From Leishmania mexicana MHOM/GT/2001/U1103 (lineage: Eukaryota > Euglenozoa > Kinetoplastea > Trypanosomatida > Trypanosomatidae), in assembly GCF_000234665.1 (NCBI RefSeq), contig NC_018331.1:124001-188000 (forward strand): DNA of 64,000 nt. Direction: 5' to 3'. Under the pieces are notes generated by a model. It had not been told where the DNA came from. It was given only the letters and a program-made list of their open reading frames with translations, and searched no databases. Below, piece by piece: positions 21,501 through 34,450 of the stretch. The first letter of the stretch is position 1. Each line of letters starts with the position of its first letter. The translations under genes and the position numbers were made by a program.

Positions 21501-24500
21501 GAGACGGATTCGATTCCGACGTACCTCGTCACCCACAACAACCACCGAGTGGTGCACAAGCGCGTCTTCCTCAACTATCGCGAGGTGGCGAGCAAGATTC
21601 GTGTTCCGCCGCAGTCACAGTGCTACCTTGTTCCAACAGCCATGTACCATGAGAAGAGCATCTTTCTGCTCTCGTACTGGTTCCGGACACCAGCGGACGA
21701 GGGCGCGGTGAGCATTGAACGCCTTCGCGTCAACGTCGCACGCGACTTGCCGGCTGTCAAGCACTTCACACTGGCGCCCGAAGGGAAGGATAGAGTCGAC
21801 TTCTTCGTCGATGTGCCGACGGACGCCCATATTCTTCTCTCGCAATGGAACCGCGACGCGCGTGGCGGTAGCGACGTGCGCACCGACAACTACGTTGGCA
21901 TGTATCTCTACGATGACGCAACCCAGCCGGTGGCGCAGGTGTCGGCGGCGTCGAATTTGAAGGAAATCAGCCTGGTGACGCACCTGCCTGCTCACGGCCA
22001 CTACGTACTCTCCATTACGTGTCCGGCGGCGCGCGACGAGGAGGTGAAGTGCCGAGTTGAAATTGTGTGCGTCGAGATGGCACGAGTGCGCATCGCAGAC
22101 GTGTACGAGAACCCGCCGAGCTCTGATGAGCTCGAGGAGGAGCCCCCGCTTGCACTAGTCGACAGTGATACGGCACGGGGTGATGCTCGCAACGGCACTC
22201 AGTCTGTGGAGGCAGCCGTGGAGACGCGACCGCCTGCAAATACGGAGGCGGAGGAAATGGAGAAGACGCCGTCGCTCTCGTTTATGCGTCCGCGATACAG
22301 GGGGATCTTGACGGAGGACCTCCCGCTCATGGAAGCCCCCGCCTTTGCAAAGATGGCGGAGGAGAGAGAGCAGCTGAAACGACACGCTTCGCAGCACGCG
22401 GCACACATAAACTCTCTCGAGAATAAGATGGAGGACATGGCAACGAGAATGGCCGATGACATGCACGACCAGGAGCGCGCTTTCCTCGGAGCGGAGGTGG
22501 AAGGGGTACCGCTGGAGCTGCTTCCGTTGTGCGAGGACGAGGAATTTATTGGGCTAGAGCACGAGGTACGAGTTGCCATGAAGGATCTGCAGAAGAATGG
22601 TGACGACGTCGTGGCACTGCGCAAAACGCTCGAGGAGCGGGCGAGAGAGATGGCAAGGAAGGTAAAGGAAAGCGAGCGCAATCTCTTCCTCAACCCCATG
22701 CCTTTGGGAATCTCATGTGATGATTTACCGCTTGACACCGACCCAGAGTTCCACGCGCTCGAGGTGGCGCGGCTGCGCGAGCGCCTGGAGGAGTCGTGCG
22801 ACGAGGCGAAGATTCGCAAGCTGAACGACGCCCTCAACGACCGTGCCGAGGACTTGGCAACGGCGAAGCTCGCGGCAGACCGGCAGTATTTGAATCCAGA
22901 GCATCTGCGCGTCGCGGTAGAGGAGCTACCGCTGAACGAAAATCGCAACTTTATTCTCAAGGAGGCACTGCGACAGGAAAAGCTGAAGAATTCGCGCGAG
23001 TGCGCCGCCGCTATCGCTACGTTGGAGAGTGAGCTGAATAAAATGGCGAAGGGGATGGCGGCAGAGATGCTGGCCAAGCAGCGCCCCAGCTACCTCGCAC
23101 CGGAACACCAGGGACGGCGCATTGAGGATCTGCCGCTCAACGACAACGACGACTTCATCGAGAAAGAGCGAAGGCGACGTGACTTGTTGAAGCAGCCCAG
23201 TACGGACATGGACGCGGTGGCGGCGATTGAAGGCGAGCTGAATACAATGGCGGATGCGATGGCGAGAGCGATGAACGCAGCAGAGCGCCAACAGTACATG
23301 AAAGCTAGCTACTATCACAAGACCCTGAGTGAGCTACCTCTGAATACTGATCCCATCATCACCAGACTGGAGGCTCAACGCGCACGACTAAAGCGCGACC
23401 CGGTGCGAAACGCAGAAGCCGTTTACACGACTGAGGCAGCGATTATCAGCCGTGCTGAGACTCTGGCAAGGGCGATGATCAGTGACGAACGCGCGAGACT
23501 CTATGGCAAACCGAGTGGAGTGCCCGTCAACTTGCTTGACCTCGATGACGACCAAGTCATCCGACGTCTCGAGGAGGAGCGCATGGAGCTCTTAAAGATG
23601 CCCAACACGGACCCCTGCGCCATCGCCAGCAACGAGGAGAAGTTGAAAGCCCGCGCGGCAAAGATTGCAGAGGACTTTTGTGATAACATGCGGGCCCAAA
23701 TCACGGGTGAAGTGCGCCGAAGCCCGTCTGTTATGTCCATCAGCAGTGACGCACCGTGTCAAGACCTGGAGGAAAAGCTCTACGCTCTCATGTCCGAGGA
23801 TCCCATCGCCAACGAGGACCAGATCAGCGATATCAAGGATGCCGTTCGCAAGCGACACGCTGAGCTAAAACGGCAGGCCGTCCTAGTACTGCGCGACTTC
23901 CTTGACGAGAAGCCCTTCGGCATCCCGTTGACTGAGGTAGGTCATGACAACGATCCTGAATACATGGAGAGAGAGGAAAAGCTAAAGAAGGGCCTGGTCA
24001 ACAAGCTGCCTGCAGCGCAGATCACGTCCATTCAGGAAGGCATGCAAAACCGCGTGAACGAGCTGGCAGCGGAGGAGCTAGCGCGACGCTACCCATTCAT
24101 CAACACACGCCCAGCTGACATCACTCTCGCCGAGCTGCCGGTCGTAGGCACAGACCAACCTTTCTGGAAAGCCATCGACAACTTTGAAAAGGCGATGGCA
24201 CACCACACGACGACCACGTCTAAGCTAAACGCCTACGAAAAATCTGTGAACGAACGACTAGACGAAATCGCACAGGCAACCAAATGGAAAGCGCGTGAGG
24301 ACTTCCTTGACTCCAGACCAGGCAACGTACCTGTGAAACTAATTCCACTCGACAACGATCCTCCATTTGTCGCCCTCGAGACAAAGCGCCGCATCAGCAT
24401 ACAATCCGGCACAGACCTCAACTCGAAGGAAATAAACAGCCTTGAAAACGATCTAAGGACTCGCGCGCGCGACCTTGCGTGCGAGAAGAAGTGGGCGGAC

Positions 24501-27500
24501 CGCGACAGGGTGCTGGACCCGAGGCCGGAGGGCGTGCCGCTGCGCTGCATCCCGCTGGACGAGGACGCGGAGTTCGTGGCGCTGGAGGACCAGTGGCGCG
24601 ACCTGCTGCGGGACCCGGAGCGCGGCAGCGCGCCGCTGAAGGACCTGGAGAGGCGGATGAACGACCGCGCGCACGACCTTGCGTGCGAGAAGAAGTGGGC
24701 GGACCGCGACAGGGTGCTGGACCCGAGGCCGGAGGGCGTGCCGCTGCGCTGCATCCCGCTGGACGAGGACGCGGAGTTCGTGGCGCTGGAGGACCAGTGG
24801 CGCGACCTGCTGCGGGACCCGGAGCGCGGCAGCGTGCCGCTGAAGGACCTGGAGAGGCGGATGAACGACCGCGCGCACGACCTTGCGTGCGAGAAGAAGT
24901 GGGCGGACCGCGACAGGGTGCTGGACCCGAGGCCGGAGGGCGTGCCGCTGCGCTGCATCCCGCTGGACGAGGACGCGGAGTTCGTGGCGCTGGAGGACCA
25001 GTGGCGCGACCTGCTGCGGGACCCGGAGCGCGGCAGCGTGCCGCTGAAGGACCTGGAGAGGCGGATGAACGACCGCGCGCACGACCTTGCGTGCGAGAAG
25101 AAGTGGGCGGACCGCGACAGGGTGCTGGACCCGAGGCCGGAGGGCGTGCCGCTGCGCTGCATCCCGCTGGACGAGGACGCGGAGTTCGTGGCGCTGGAGG
25201 ACCAGTGGCGCGACCTGCTGCGGGACCCGGAGCGCGGCAGCGCGCCGCTGAAGGACCTGGAGAGGCGGATGAACGACCGCGCGCACGACCTTGCGTGCGA
25301 GAAGAAGTGGGCGGACCGCGACAGGGTGCTGGACCCGAGGCCGGAGGGCGTGCCGCTGCGCTGCATCCCGCTGGACGAGGACGCGGAGTTCGTGGCGCTG
25401 GAGGACCAGTGGCGCGACCTGCTGCGGGACCCGGAGCGCGGCAGCGTGCCGCTGAAGGACCTGGAGAGGCGGATGAACGACCGCGCGCACGACCTTGCGT
25501 GCGAGAAGAAGTGGGCGGACCGCGACAGGGTGCTGGACCCGAGGCCGGAGGGCGTGCCGCTGCGCTGCATCCCGCTGGACGNNNNNNNNNNNNNNNNNNN
25601 NNNNNNNNNNNNNNNNNNNNNNNNNNNNNNNNNNNNNNNNNNNNNNNNNNNNNNNNNNNNNNNNNNNNNNNNNNNNNNNNNAAGTGGGCGGACCGCGACA
25701 GGGTGCTGGACCCGAGGCCGGAGGGCGTGCCGCTGCGCTGCATCCCGCTGGACGAGGACGCGGAGTTCGTGGCGCTGGAGGACCAGTGGCGCGACCTGCT
25801 GCGGGACCCGGAGCGCGGCAGCGTGCCGCTGAAGGACCTGGAGAGGCGGATGAACGACCGCGCGCACGACCTTGCGTGCGAGAAGAAGTGGGCGGACCGC
25901 GACAGGGTGCTGGACCCGAGGCCGGAGGGCGTGCCGCTGCGCTGCATCCCGCTGGACGAGGACGCGGAGTTCGTGGCGCTGGAGGACCAGTGGCGCGACC
26001 TGCTGCGGGACCCGGAGCGCGGCAGCGTGCCGCTGAAGGACCTGGAGAGGCGGATGAACGACCGCGCGCACGATCTTGCGTGCGAGAAGAAGTGGGCGGA
26101 CCGCGACAGGGTGCTGGACCCGAGGCCGGAGGGCGTGCCGCTGCGCTGCATCCCGCTGGACGAGGACGCGGAGTTCGTGGCGCTGGAGGACCAGTGGCGC
26201 GACCTGCTGCGGGACCCGGAGCGCGGCAGCGTGCCGCTGAAAGACCTGGAGAGGCGGATGAACGACCGCGCGCACGATCTTGCGTGCGAGAAGAAGTGGG
26301 CGGACCGCGACAGGGTGCTGGACCCGAGGCCGGAGGGCGTGCCGCTGCGCTGCATCCCGCTGGACGAGGACGCGGAGTTCGTGGCGCTGGAGGACCAGTG
26401 GCGCGACCTGCTGCGGGACCCGGAGCGCGGCAGCGTGCCGCTGAAGGACCTGGAGAGGCGGATGAACGACCGCGCGCACGACCTTGCGTGCGAGAAGAAG
26501 TGGGCGGACCGCGACAGGGTGCTGGACCCGAGGCCGGAGGGCGTGCCGCTGCGCTGCATCCCGCTGGACGAGGACGCGGAGTTCGTGGCGCTGGAGGACC
26601 AGTGGCGCGACCTGCTGCAGGATCCAGAGGAGAATGCGAAATTGATTGCTGATGTGGAGGAGCACATGACCACCCGCGCTCAGTGGCTCGGGGAAAGGGT
26701 TTATCGTAGAGATGAAGATGCGGATCTCGAGGAGTATGAGGATTATGCTAAACGGGGGACGTCTGAGTTGTGCGACGGAGATGATCACAACCCTGGTGAT
26801 GCGACGGTGACTTTCTCGGCCGTGAACGGGAGGCACTTGGAGAAGACGAGTTTTGAGGAATTGCTGGGGAAGGAGGTGGACGGGGTCCCGATTGTGCTGC
26901 TCAATTTAGACGAAGACTCTGTTTTTTGGAAGCGTAATCGAGAGTACAGGAATTCGGACAGGTTGGGACCAGACCGAGGTCGGATTTCTCGGCTTGAAGA
27001 GGAGATGCTCGACCGTGCGTACGCTCTCGCGCGGCGGTTCAAGGATGCGACTCGAAAGGTGATTGTAGGCGAACTGATGTCACAGATGGCCGAGGGGGGC
27101 GCGGAGCTCGACAACGACGAGATGTTCCTTGCCTTGGAGCGGGAGCTGCACAATTTAGAGGCGTGTGACCCTCATGGCAACTCTGGACGGAGGGCAGCTT
27201 TGGAGGAGATGATGCGGCAACGGGCGAGCGTGTTGGCAAAGCCGCTGCTGCACATTGATAATCGTGGATTTCCGCTAGACAAACTGAGCGAGCAGTCGAA
27301 TGGCGGGCTATCCCCCAAGCGTCCTGGGGGTGGCCAACAGGGTCGCTCATCGGCGGATATCAGACAAGGTGAACTCGGCATGGACAAGATGCGGTGCCAC
27401 ATTGCTGATGGGGCGGTCGCAGACGACCCGTACTTGTTTTTTGGCACGGAGGTGTACGGTGTTCCTGTTGACAGGATTCCGCTCCGTGGCGACGAGGTGT

Positions 27501-29695
27501 TTAGAGGGCTAGCTGAAGAGAGACGACGCGTCACCAGCCACCCGGAAGAGTACTCGGCTGGTTATCAGGAGGAGGTCGAGGCTGCGATGCGCCGTCGTGT
27601 GGAGGAGCTGGCGGATGAGTACAAGAGTGACCACCTGGAGCGCACAGCCGCACGGGATGGACGCCCAAAGAAGCCAGCAAAGCCGAATGGCGCGCCAAAA
27701 GAGTCCGGCAGCGGCTCGCGCCGTCCGCGAGCTAAGAAGAAGCTGAAGGAGGTGGAGGAGCGAACGGAGGAGCACCGACTGGAGACAGTGGAAGAGGCGG
27801 CCCCGTTTACGGACCCGCCGTTTCACAACGCAAACAAACAGGTGGCGGACACCTGGCCGCGCATTGCGGATGTATACCCAGAAGGTCTCACGCAGCCTCT
27901 CTTGCCAGACTACCCCAAAACCTCGGACATGGCGTCCTCCTCAGGAGACTTGACGTATCTCGCGCCGTTCCTGGCGGCGTTGAGCCGGCAGCCACCGCTA
28001 CTTCATCGCCTCTTCCAGACAAAGATGCACCCCGTCCGCGCACCGTATAGATTCGTTTTCTTTGATCCCAACAGCGCTCCTGTCACGGTTGAGATCGACG
28101 ATAGAATCCCGTGTGACGTGAATGGCGTGCCGCGGTTCACAGTTTCGCCCAATGGTGCGTGGTGGCCACTGCTGGTGGAGAGGGCCTACGCGAAGTATGT
28201 AGGCGGCTACGAGCGGCTCGACCAGTGTACATCGCACGAGACACTGCGGGACTTAACCGGCCGACCCGTCACACATCTTCCGCTAGACGCAAAGCTTTCG
28301 GCGGAGGTGCTGGGGTGCAATTACCGAGATGTGGCCTTCTGGCGGCGCATTCACGAGCAGCTAGAGCGGGGAGACGTGTTCTTGGCGGCGTCGGGCGACC
28401 TGGTACCGGATGGGATCCACCCACACTGCTACTACGCCGTTTTTGACGTGATCGAGACCGTGCCTGGGTCGAATGACCCGTCCGATGTCGTGGTGAAGAT
28501 CCACAACTCCTACCACGATGCCCCACAGTACCATGGTCCACTGGCGATGGGTGACTCTGATTGGACTCCCATATTACGTTCTGTGTGCAAGGCAGACCCG
28601 GAGAGCGAGCCAGAGTTCCTGTACTTGCCACAGCCGGTGTTTCTGCGCAACTTCTCCAGCATGCAGCGTTGCCACATCAACTGCGGGGATCGTCTCACAG
28701 TCTCTGGCGAGTGGACCCATGACTGCAGCGGCGGCAGTCCGACGTACACGACGTTTCGCCAAAATCCGATGTACCTGTTACAGAACAACTCGAACCGCAA
28801 CGTGACGGTGCTGGCCGAGCTGCGTCACAGCGCTCCCGTCTACTACGACGCACACAACATGGGGGTGTACCACCTGACGGCTTTGGCGCTCTTGCGGCCT
28901 GACAGAAACGCACAGCTTGTGGCGCCCCTCCTGGCGCACAACACGCACAAGTTTGTGCAAAAGGGCCTTCTTACCGATGCTCGCGAGGTCTGCGCAGAGA
29001 TGGAGCTGCCGGCGAACAGCACGTGCTACTTGATCCCCTACACCAAGAAGAAGGCCTGCTTTGGCAAGTATCATCTCTCTGTCTACCCGCAAGACAACCC
29101 GGTGAACCTCACCACGCTTCGTCCGATCGCCGAAACGCACAACTGCATGGCAAAAGATGTGGTGGTGCTGCCCTGCTCCGGGACTAGCGTTCGTGTCGAT
29201 ATTAGGGTGAGTGAGCCATGCGACGTTCACGCTTTGCTGCACCAGAACAAGGTGACCGATCCGACGGCGATGAGGCGCGGCGATCACTTAGCCGAGGATG
29301 AGATATTCATGGCTGCCTACGAAAATAATGCTCTTCTGGTATGCTCTACCGGAGACGCGTCAAATGCGCGCGAGCACTCCATCGCGTTCCAGGCAGCCAA
29401 GGCTGGGCGCTACACCTTCTTGATTGGTTGCCCTTCCAAGCCTGTCTCTGGCGATGCTCCGTGCACGTTGATCATCTACACACCAAAATTCGTGCAAGCA
29501 AGCTTTGCTTCCGTGAATGAGTCGACACGTTCCAGAGTCCCGCCACGCGTGCAGTCCGTCAACGCCGCCACCACCACCGCAAGTGCTCGTCTGGGCTCGT
29601 GGCAATCCCAAGCACCGCAGAGTTCTGCGCCCGTCTCCAATGGCGCGGTGCATACGCCGCGCGGCAACCCACGCAACCGTGAGTACTCGCAGTAG
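18513..29695 (+). CDS. Giant GM6-type calpain-like protein 1 (degenerate calpain modules plus 68-residue repeats; interrupted by a 100-N gap)
   Basis: The frame starts at ATG 18513 (a second ATG follows at 18516) and ends at TAG 29693-29695; the N run at 25582-25681 breaks it only because its length is arbitrary. Module 1 (residues ~20-600) has a calpain core with Cys66, but Gln224 stands where the catalytic His belongs; Asn249 is kept. Module 2 (~630-1195) has Cys684, Gln840 and Asn866. Each is followed by a C2-like beta domain (RVDFYVD, VHILLHQ, GRYAISITCP). About eleven diverged 68-residue repeats (nt ~22285-24470) precede the 204-bp array, then a few diverged units, then a C-terminal calpain-like module (nt ~27800-29490) where Ala replaces the Cys. 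There is no N-terminal MGC acylation motif. GM6 of T. brucei, a flagellum-associated antigen, has the same repeat length and style. Protease activity is unlikely. Confidence 0.88.
24471..26618 (+). repeat. Homogenised 204-bp (68-codon) tandem array inside giant calpain-like gene 1
   Basis: The unit reads DLACEKKWADRDRVLDPRPE, then GVPLRCIPLDEDAEFVALED, then QWRDLLRDPERGSVPLKDLE and RRMNDRAH. About ten unit-equivalents (eleven visible starts) are present, 5.45 before the gap and 4.59 after. Copies differ by only a few bases: GSA versus GSV, GACCTT versus GATCTT, and CTGAAG versus CTGAAA. The flanking repeats in the same gene are strongly diverged, so this block has been expanded or homogenised recently. 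Confidence 0.97.
25582..25681. other. Assembly gap (100 N) inside the 204-bp array
   Basis: There are exactly 100 N, a placeholder length. The left edge stops at offset 90 of a repeat unit and the right edge resumes at offset 18. The missing DNA should therefore be 131 + 204n bases, which also restores the reading frame. The frame change across the gap is an artefact of the filler length. Confidence 0.95.
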
Positions 29696-32666
29696 CCATC
29701 GTAGTATGCGAGTGAGAGAGCAGAGAGGGAGGGGGGGGAGTGGCGGCGGTGCAGTGGTGAAAAAGAAAAGGATGCACGCTTATCCGCTATTTTTTCACAG
29801 TGCCGTTGCTTTGTCTTCTTGGGCTTTGGTGTCGCTTCCTTCTCGAGCTACGTTCGCTCAGCCAGGTGCGAGGAGGTCCTTCACTTTGTAGCCCTGAGGG
29901 TAGTATAACAGAGGTCGTGTTGCGCATGTGAGCCAAGCAGTGAAGAACGTGTAGCGGTGCCTCTGTCTGCGTGAACTTGTGTCTGTGCCGTTGTCTAGGT
30001 GGAGAGGTAACCCATGTGCATTTTCGCCGGCTCAAGTGGGCTGAGAATCACACGCACACACGCACACACATGCAGAGGAAACTCGGCGTTCGCTTGACGC
30101 TTTTTTTTCTGTTTTTTTTTTCGTATGACACAACGCTGTTTCTCACTGGGTGGCCTCCTCCCACCGTTCCCTGGTGCCCCTCCCTGTATCACGAAAAGGC
30201 TTCGGCTACGGGCCCCCTCCAGTACCAGAGGCACATTTGTGTGCGTGCGTGCGAGTGCCGTGATGCTGCTCAGCTCCGTTTCCTCCAACCCTGCCAAGAA
30301 AGGAGAGTTTCTTTGCGCATCTGCACTGGCCTCCGGAAAGGGCCATGCCGAGCACATGTGTGTATGTGTGTGAGGTTTGTGCCCGCGTCTCTCGTCCCAT
30401 CTCTCTCTCTCTGTGCGTGTGTACGTGCCTGTGCGTGACACTAACTTTGTTTTGTTGTGGTGGTTGCCGTTGTTTCTGGATATCAGGCTCTGTTCTTCCG
30501 TTCATTCATGGCCCTCCACTACTCTCTTCCCCTTCTGCTCGCCCTCATACTGTACGCCCTCCCTCTCCCCTCACCACCTCCCATTACTTCCAAGAATCAT
30601 GAGCATGGTACGCATGCCGTCGTCATCCACAGCAGCGAACATGTGTTTGTGTAGGCAGGGGGCGGCAATGCCTTTGTTTCCTTTTGGCGTTCTCTGATCC
30701 TTTTTTTTGCTATCGCCGTCTCCGCTACTTCACGCCCGGCTTGTCTGTGCTCCCGTCGACGACCGACTCGTGTTTCCTCTTTTCCGTTTCGCCCCTGTTG
30801 TTGTCGCTTAGTCATTTTTTTTCTTTGTCGGGCATGTGCCTTTACGGGTGCATGTGCACATGCATGTGTGCGTGTATGTACATATCAGCAGGCGTGCTGC
30901 GCTCTCTTTCTCTGCCTCACCTTTTTCCTCGTTGGTGAGTCGGCTCGGCCGCGTCATGCGCCGTTTGATATCATCGTCACCATCATTGTTTTATTTTTTT
31001 TCCCCGTCTCTCGCTGTTGTTCTTTACCCACATACTCTTTTGCGACTTTCTGACGCGCCCCTGCTGTTCTCCCTGTCAACGATCTCTGCAGCCGGTTCGC
31101 ATCGCACATGCATGCGCATGCACGTGCATGTGCGTCCCGTTAGCTCTTTGAACTTGCGTTTTCATGTTCTCTGTTTCGTTTTATGGCTTTATGACTCTAT
31201 GGTTTTATGTTTTTTGTCTTTTGGGCTGCGTCTTTGCTATGTCACGCCCCCTCCCGCCTGAACCTTGTCAAGTCGCTCCTCCCACCCCTCCCACCTGCCA
31301 CGGCTGCTCCGTGTCGCGTGCGCGCTCTTTTCTCTCTCAAGGCTCTCTTCTGCTGATTTCCATTCGCTCTCTCGTTTTGTCTTTGTCGACGGTGCGACTT
31401 GGCACCCCACCCGGTGTTGGTGACGAAGCCTGCGCGGGGCACATCGGTACTTCGGTGCGGAGTTCTGAGGGGAGCTCCGCTTCTGCGTGCATGTGCGCCC
31501 GTGTGCTGCAGGTGCCGCTCTACTACTGCGCGGTGCGCACCGTGTGACCGGCCGGGGGGGGCGGGGTGAATGAGACGAAAGAAAACGAGTAAAGCCAAGG
31601 GCCCTGAAAGGGCAGTCACGGAACCCAGACAACGGCTCAAGCCTGCGGAATGAGGAGACTGCTACGACGCGCTCACGCCGGACGGGCAAGGCTTTGTGGC
31701 GTGCGCTTGAGGGAGTGCACGTCGCTAGGCACAGCCTCCCCGTTTCCCGCGCTGAGTCTTTGCTTACTTGCCACTTGCCGTCTCTACAACGTTGTGAGTC
31801 GCTCATTCGGAAGCTCTTACGCTTGCGGCGACTGGCGGGGGAGGGGTGTCGCTGTCTCCATCTTTTCATGGGACCCTGCCGCTTCAGTGGCTGCAGTGCG
31901 TGCTTGTGTATGTGCGTGAGGCGAGTGGACGGGTGGACTGGAACGCGGGAGGAAAGAAAACGCTAACACAAGGAAACCTCACAAGTCGACGCCATTTATG
32001 TCGACGCGCGTTGGGATCATCAGGCGCGTGCGCGTCACTCTTAGTTCGTATTATTATTTTCAGCTTCTCTCTCCTTCTCAAGTTAGTCTTTAAAGCCTCC
32101 GTGTGGTGGGGCGCGGGCAGTGAGGAAGAGGATAGAAAGCTGACGATGTGTGTGAGGCTCAACAGCGAAACTCTGGTGAACGACAGAGGGACGCGGTCGC
32201 TGATGCCGACGACTCTCGGAGTGAACTCCCCCCCCCAGATCCGGGCTGAAGGCTCGCACAGACGGAGGTTGCCTGCATTGAGAGGTGCAACCTGGTGATC
32301 TCGGTCTGTGTGCCTGTGTACGCGTGTGCATATCTGTGATACCCCCGTACAGGTTTCCTGTCCAGCTTCTTTGTCTATATTTTGTGATCACTTCTCTTCC
32401 CCCGAGGCCGCTCCGCCTCGCCTCGGACTCTCCCATTCCCTGAAGTGTTTCGTTGCTCAGAGGGAGGGATTTTCAGCCCAGAAGGAAGAGCGCAGTTGAT
32501 CATGGAAGGCCTTCGTACACACGGTCACTGCCACGCCAACACGCCATGCCTTCGCTCATAATCACACACGCATAGGCTGCGGTGGGGGTTGAGGGAGGAC
32601 GTCATGACAAGCGCTCGTGCGCCTTGTGTGCCCCCCCTACCCGAAACGACTGCTTCTTCCTTTGTG

Positions 32667-32683
32667 TATATATATATATATAT
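32667..32683. repeat. (TA)n microsatellite
   Basis: A short uninterrupted run of about eight TA units lies in the spacer between the giant genes. Confidence 0.85.
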
Positions 32684-34067
32684 CTTCGCCCACGGCTCTT
32701 CCCTCTCCCTCCCCCTTTCCTTGTCGAGGCAGAAAGAGCTTTGCTTTTGTAGTTCTCCTCTTGTCTACCTTTGCCGTTGTATATGATGTCCTGCCGGTGT
32801 GACGGAGGTCTTATCGGGTCTTCACTGCATACCCCCCCCTCTTTCTCGTTTCGTTGGTTCCTCCTTCTGATGTTTGTTTGTGTCGGCGTCCTGTTACATT
32901 CTTCCTCCCTTGCCTTCCAGGTGATGCCACGCTTCTCCTTATCAGGCGTCTCCGTTCGCCGCCGCTCCCGCACTGCTCGCCAGCTGCTGAAGGAGAGCGG
33001 GCCGTCGTGCTCTGTGTTCCTTCGGAACTCCCCTGCCCACACCCCGCTCACTCGCTGGTGGTGCCCGGTGTGGTAGCTTCACCGACTTGTTTTGCTTGTG
33101 TGTCTTCCGTCTACTTCGTCCCTGTGATGGTGCCGGCCACCGCCCGCCGGGGCAGTCGCCGTGCCGAAACGGCTTGAGGTCGTTACGCTCAGGTTTGTAC
33201 CGGCTCACTACGAATCGCGTCGACTATACAGCAAATATATACACGCCCGCCTGCTGTTTTTTCCGCGTTAGCTGCGTTGCACGATTGTGGAGCGTGATCC
33301 TGGCCGTAGCCTGCTCCTAATGAGATGGCATTGCAGTGGGCTGATCGACGCCACACGGTGTTGGCTGACACGGTTTCTTGACGGATTCGCTATGCGCAAG
33401 TCTGCATTCTGCAAGACCCGCCGTTGTCCTCTGCAGGCCTGTAGGGCATTTGGTCGCCAGGGTTTTTCAGCACCTCGATGCAGCAAGAGAGGGAAAGCAT
33501 GGCGGTAGTGTCGAACATGATCCGTTTGCGAAGGAGCATGCTCACACACGGTCCTCTTTCCCATCAGCACTCCCACCCCATATCAAAGGCGTACGGATTC
33601 AGGAGAGGGTGGAGTGCCCCCTGCCGCCACAGACTCATGGCAGCGCCCCACCTGTCGCGGCGCATGTAGGCAAGCCATGCAGACATCCACGTGGCCCTGA
33701 AGCAGGCCACATGATCCGAAAACGCGAGCACTGTTTGCACGCGCTGTCGGCCATAGTTGATATGGTGTGACCCCTCAATGCACAGCATGCAGAGGTCAGC
33801 AGAGCGAGAGTGATGTGCAGAGAAGACGCAAAGAGATGCCAACCAAACAACCCCAAACCGCATATGCGCGAAGGCATGAGGGACCTGCTACGCACAACCG
33901 GGTGGGCTGATGAGGCACAGGTGCCGGAAGCATGACGAAAGCACGCCGAGTTACACTACCGAATCCTCCAGGCTCCGTTGTGAAGCGTCACGGCACCGCA
34001 TTGTGGAGAGCCGCGGCTTGAGGTGACTGAGGAGACAGCATGACATGCAGGCAGAACTCTCGGGAAC

Positions 34068-34450
34068 CCAGAGGGTCCTGGCCTGCCGGCGGTAAATGTG
34101 CTCCTCGAGCCCATCCGGTGTGCACCTGGACTGTCCTCTGCTACCCGCAAGATAAACGCCACCGCCTCTGCGCTAGAGCGGGACTTCAAACACGGCCTGC
34201 TTGGATCAAGGCATGCAGCCGACACCCAGGTCTGTCTGGCACGGACTGTGAAGCACGCGCCGGAAGAAGGGACGCGGAAGGACAGAAGGAGCTAGTTATA
34301 CGCATGGGCCGATTCGACGGCAGATGCCGTTTCCTAGAGGACCGAGATGTAGCCGCAGCACAACAGCAGCGGGTGAGCTGTGGTTGCATGTACAGGATTG
34401 CTAGGATGTTCTTGGCTGATGGGGACGCTAGAAACAAACAAAAAAGGACA
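34068..34450 (+). mobile_element. Possible degenerate short retroposon (ingi/L1Tc-clade signature followed by an A-rich end)
   Basis: At about 34077-34104, CCTGGCCTGCCGGCGG followed by AAATGTG resembles the start of the 77-79-nt signature at the 5' end of trypanosomatid ingi/L1Tc/SIDER elements, as far as I recall that motif. About 350 bases later, GAAACAAACAAAAAAGG (34431-34447) could be an A-rich tail. The intervening DNA lacks the homopolymer and dinucleotide texture of the surrounding spacer. This is a weak call from memory of a short motif. Confidence 0.25.

Noticed and set aside
24471..26618. CRISPR-like or satellite interpretation of the regular repeats
   Set aside because: The repeats are contiguous without spacers, encode protein in the gene frame and lie in a eukaryotic gene.
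24233..26836. Very long open frames in other phases and on the minus strand across the 204-bp array
   Set aside because: The unit length is a multiple of three and is GC-rich, so a phase with no stop in one unit stays open through all of them. Only the + frame continuous with the calpain modules has family-like sequence.
31103..31134. Inverted repeat CGCACATGCA...TGCATGTGCG as a possible terminator or regulatory hairpin
   Set aside because: The 10-bp arms lie in a stretch of alternating CATG/CGTG words where such pairing is expected by chance, and hairpin terminators are not established for Leishmania RNA polymerase II.
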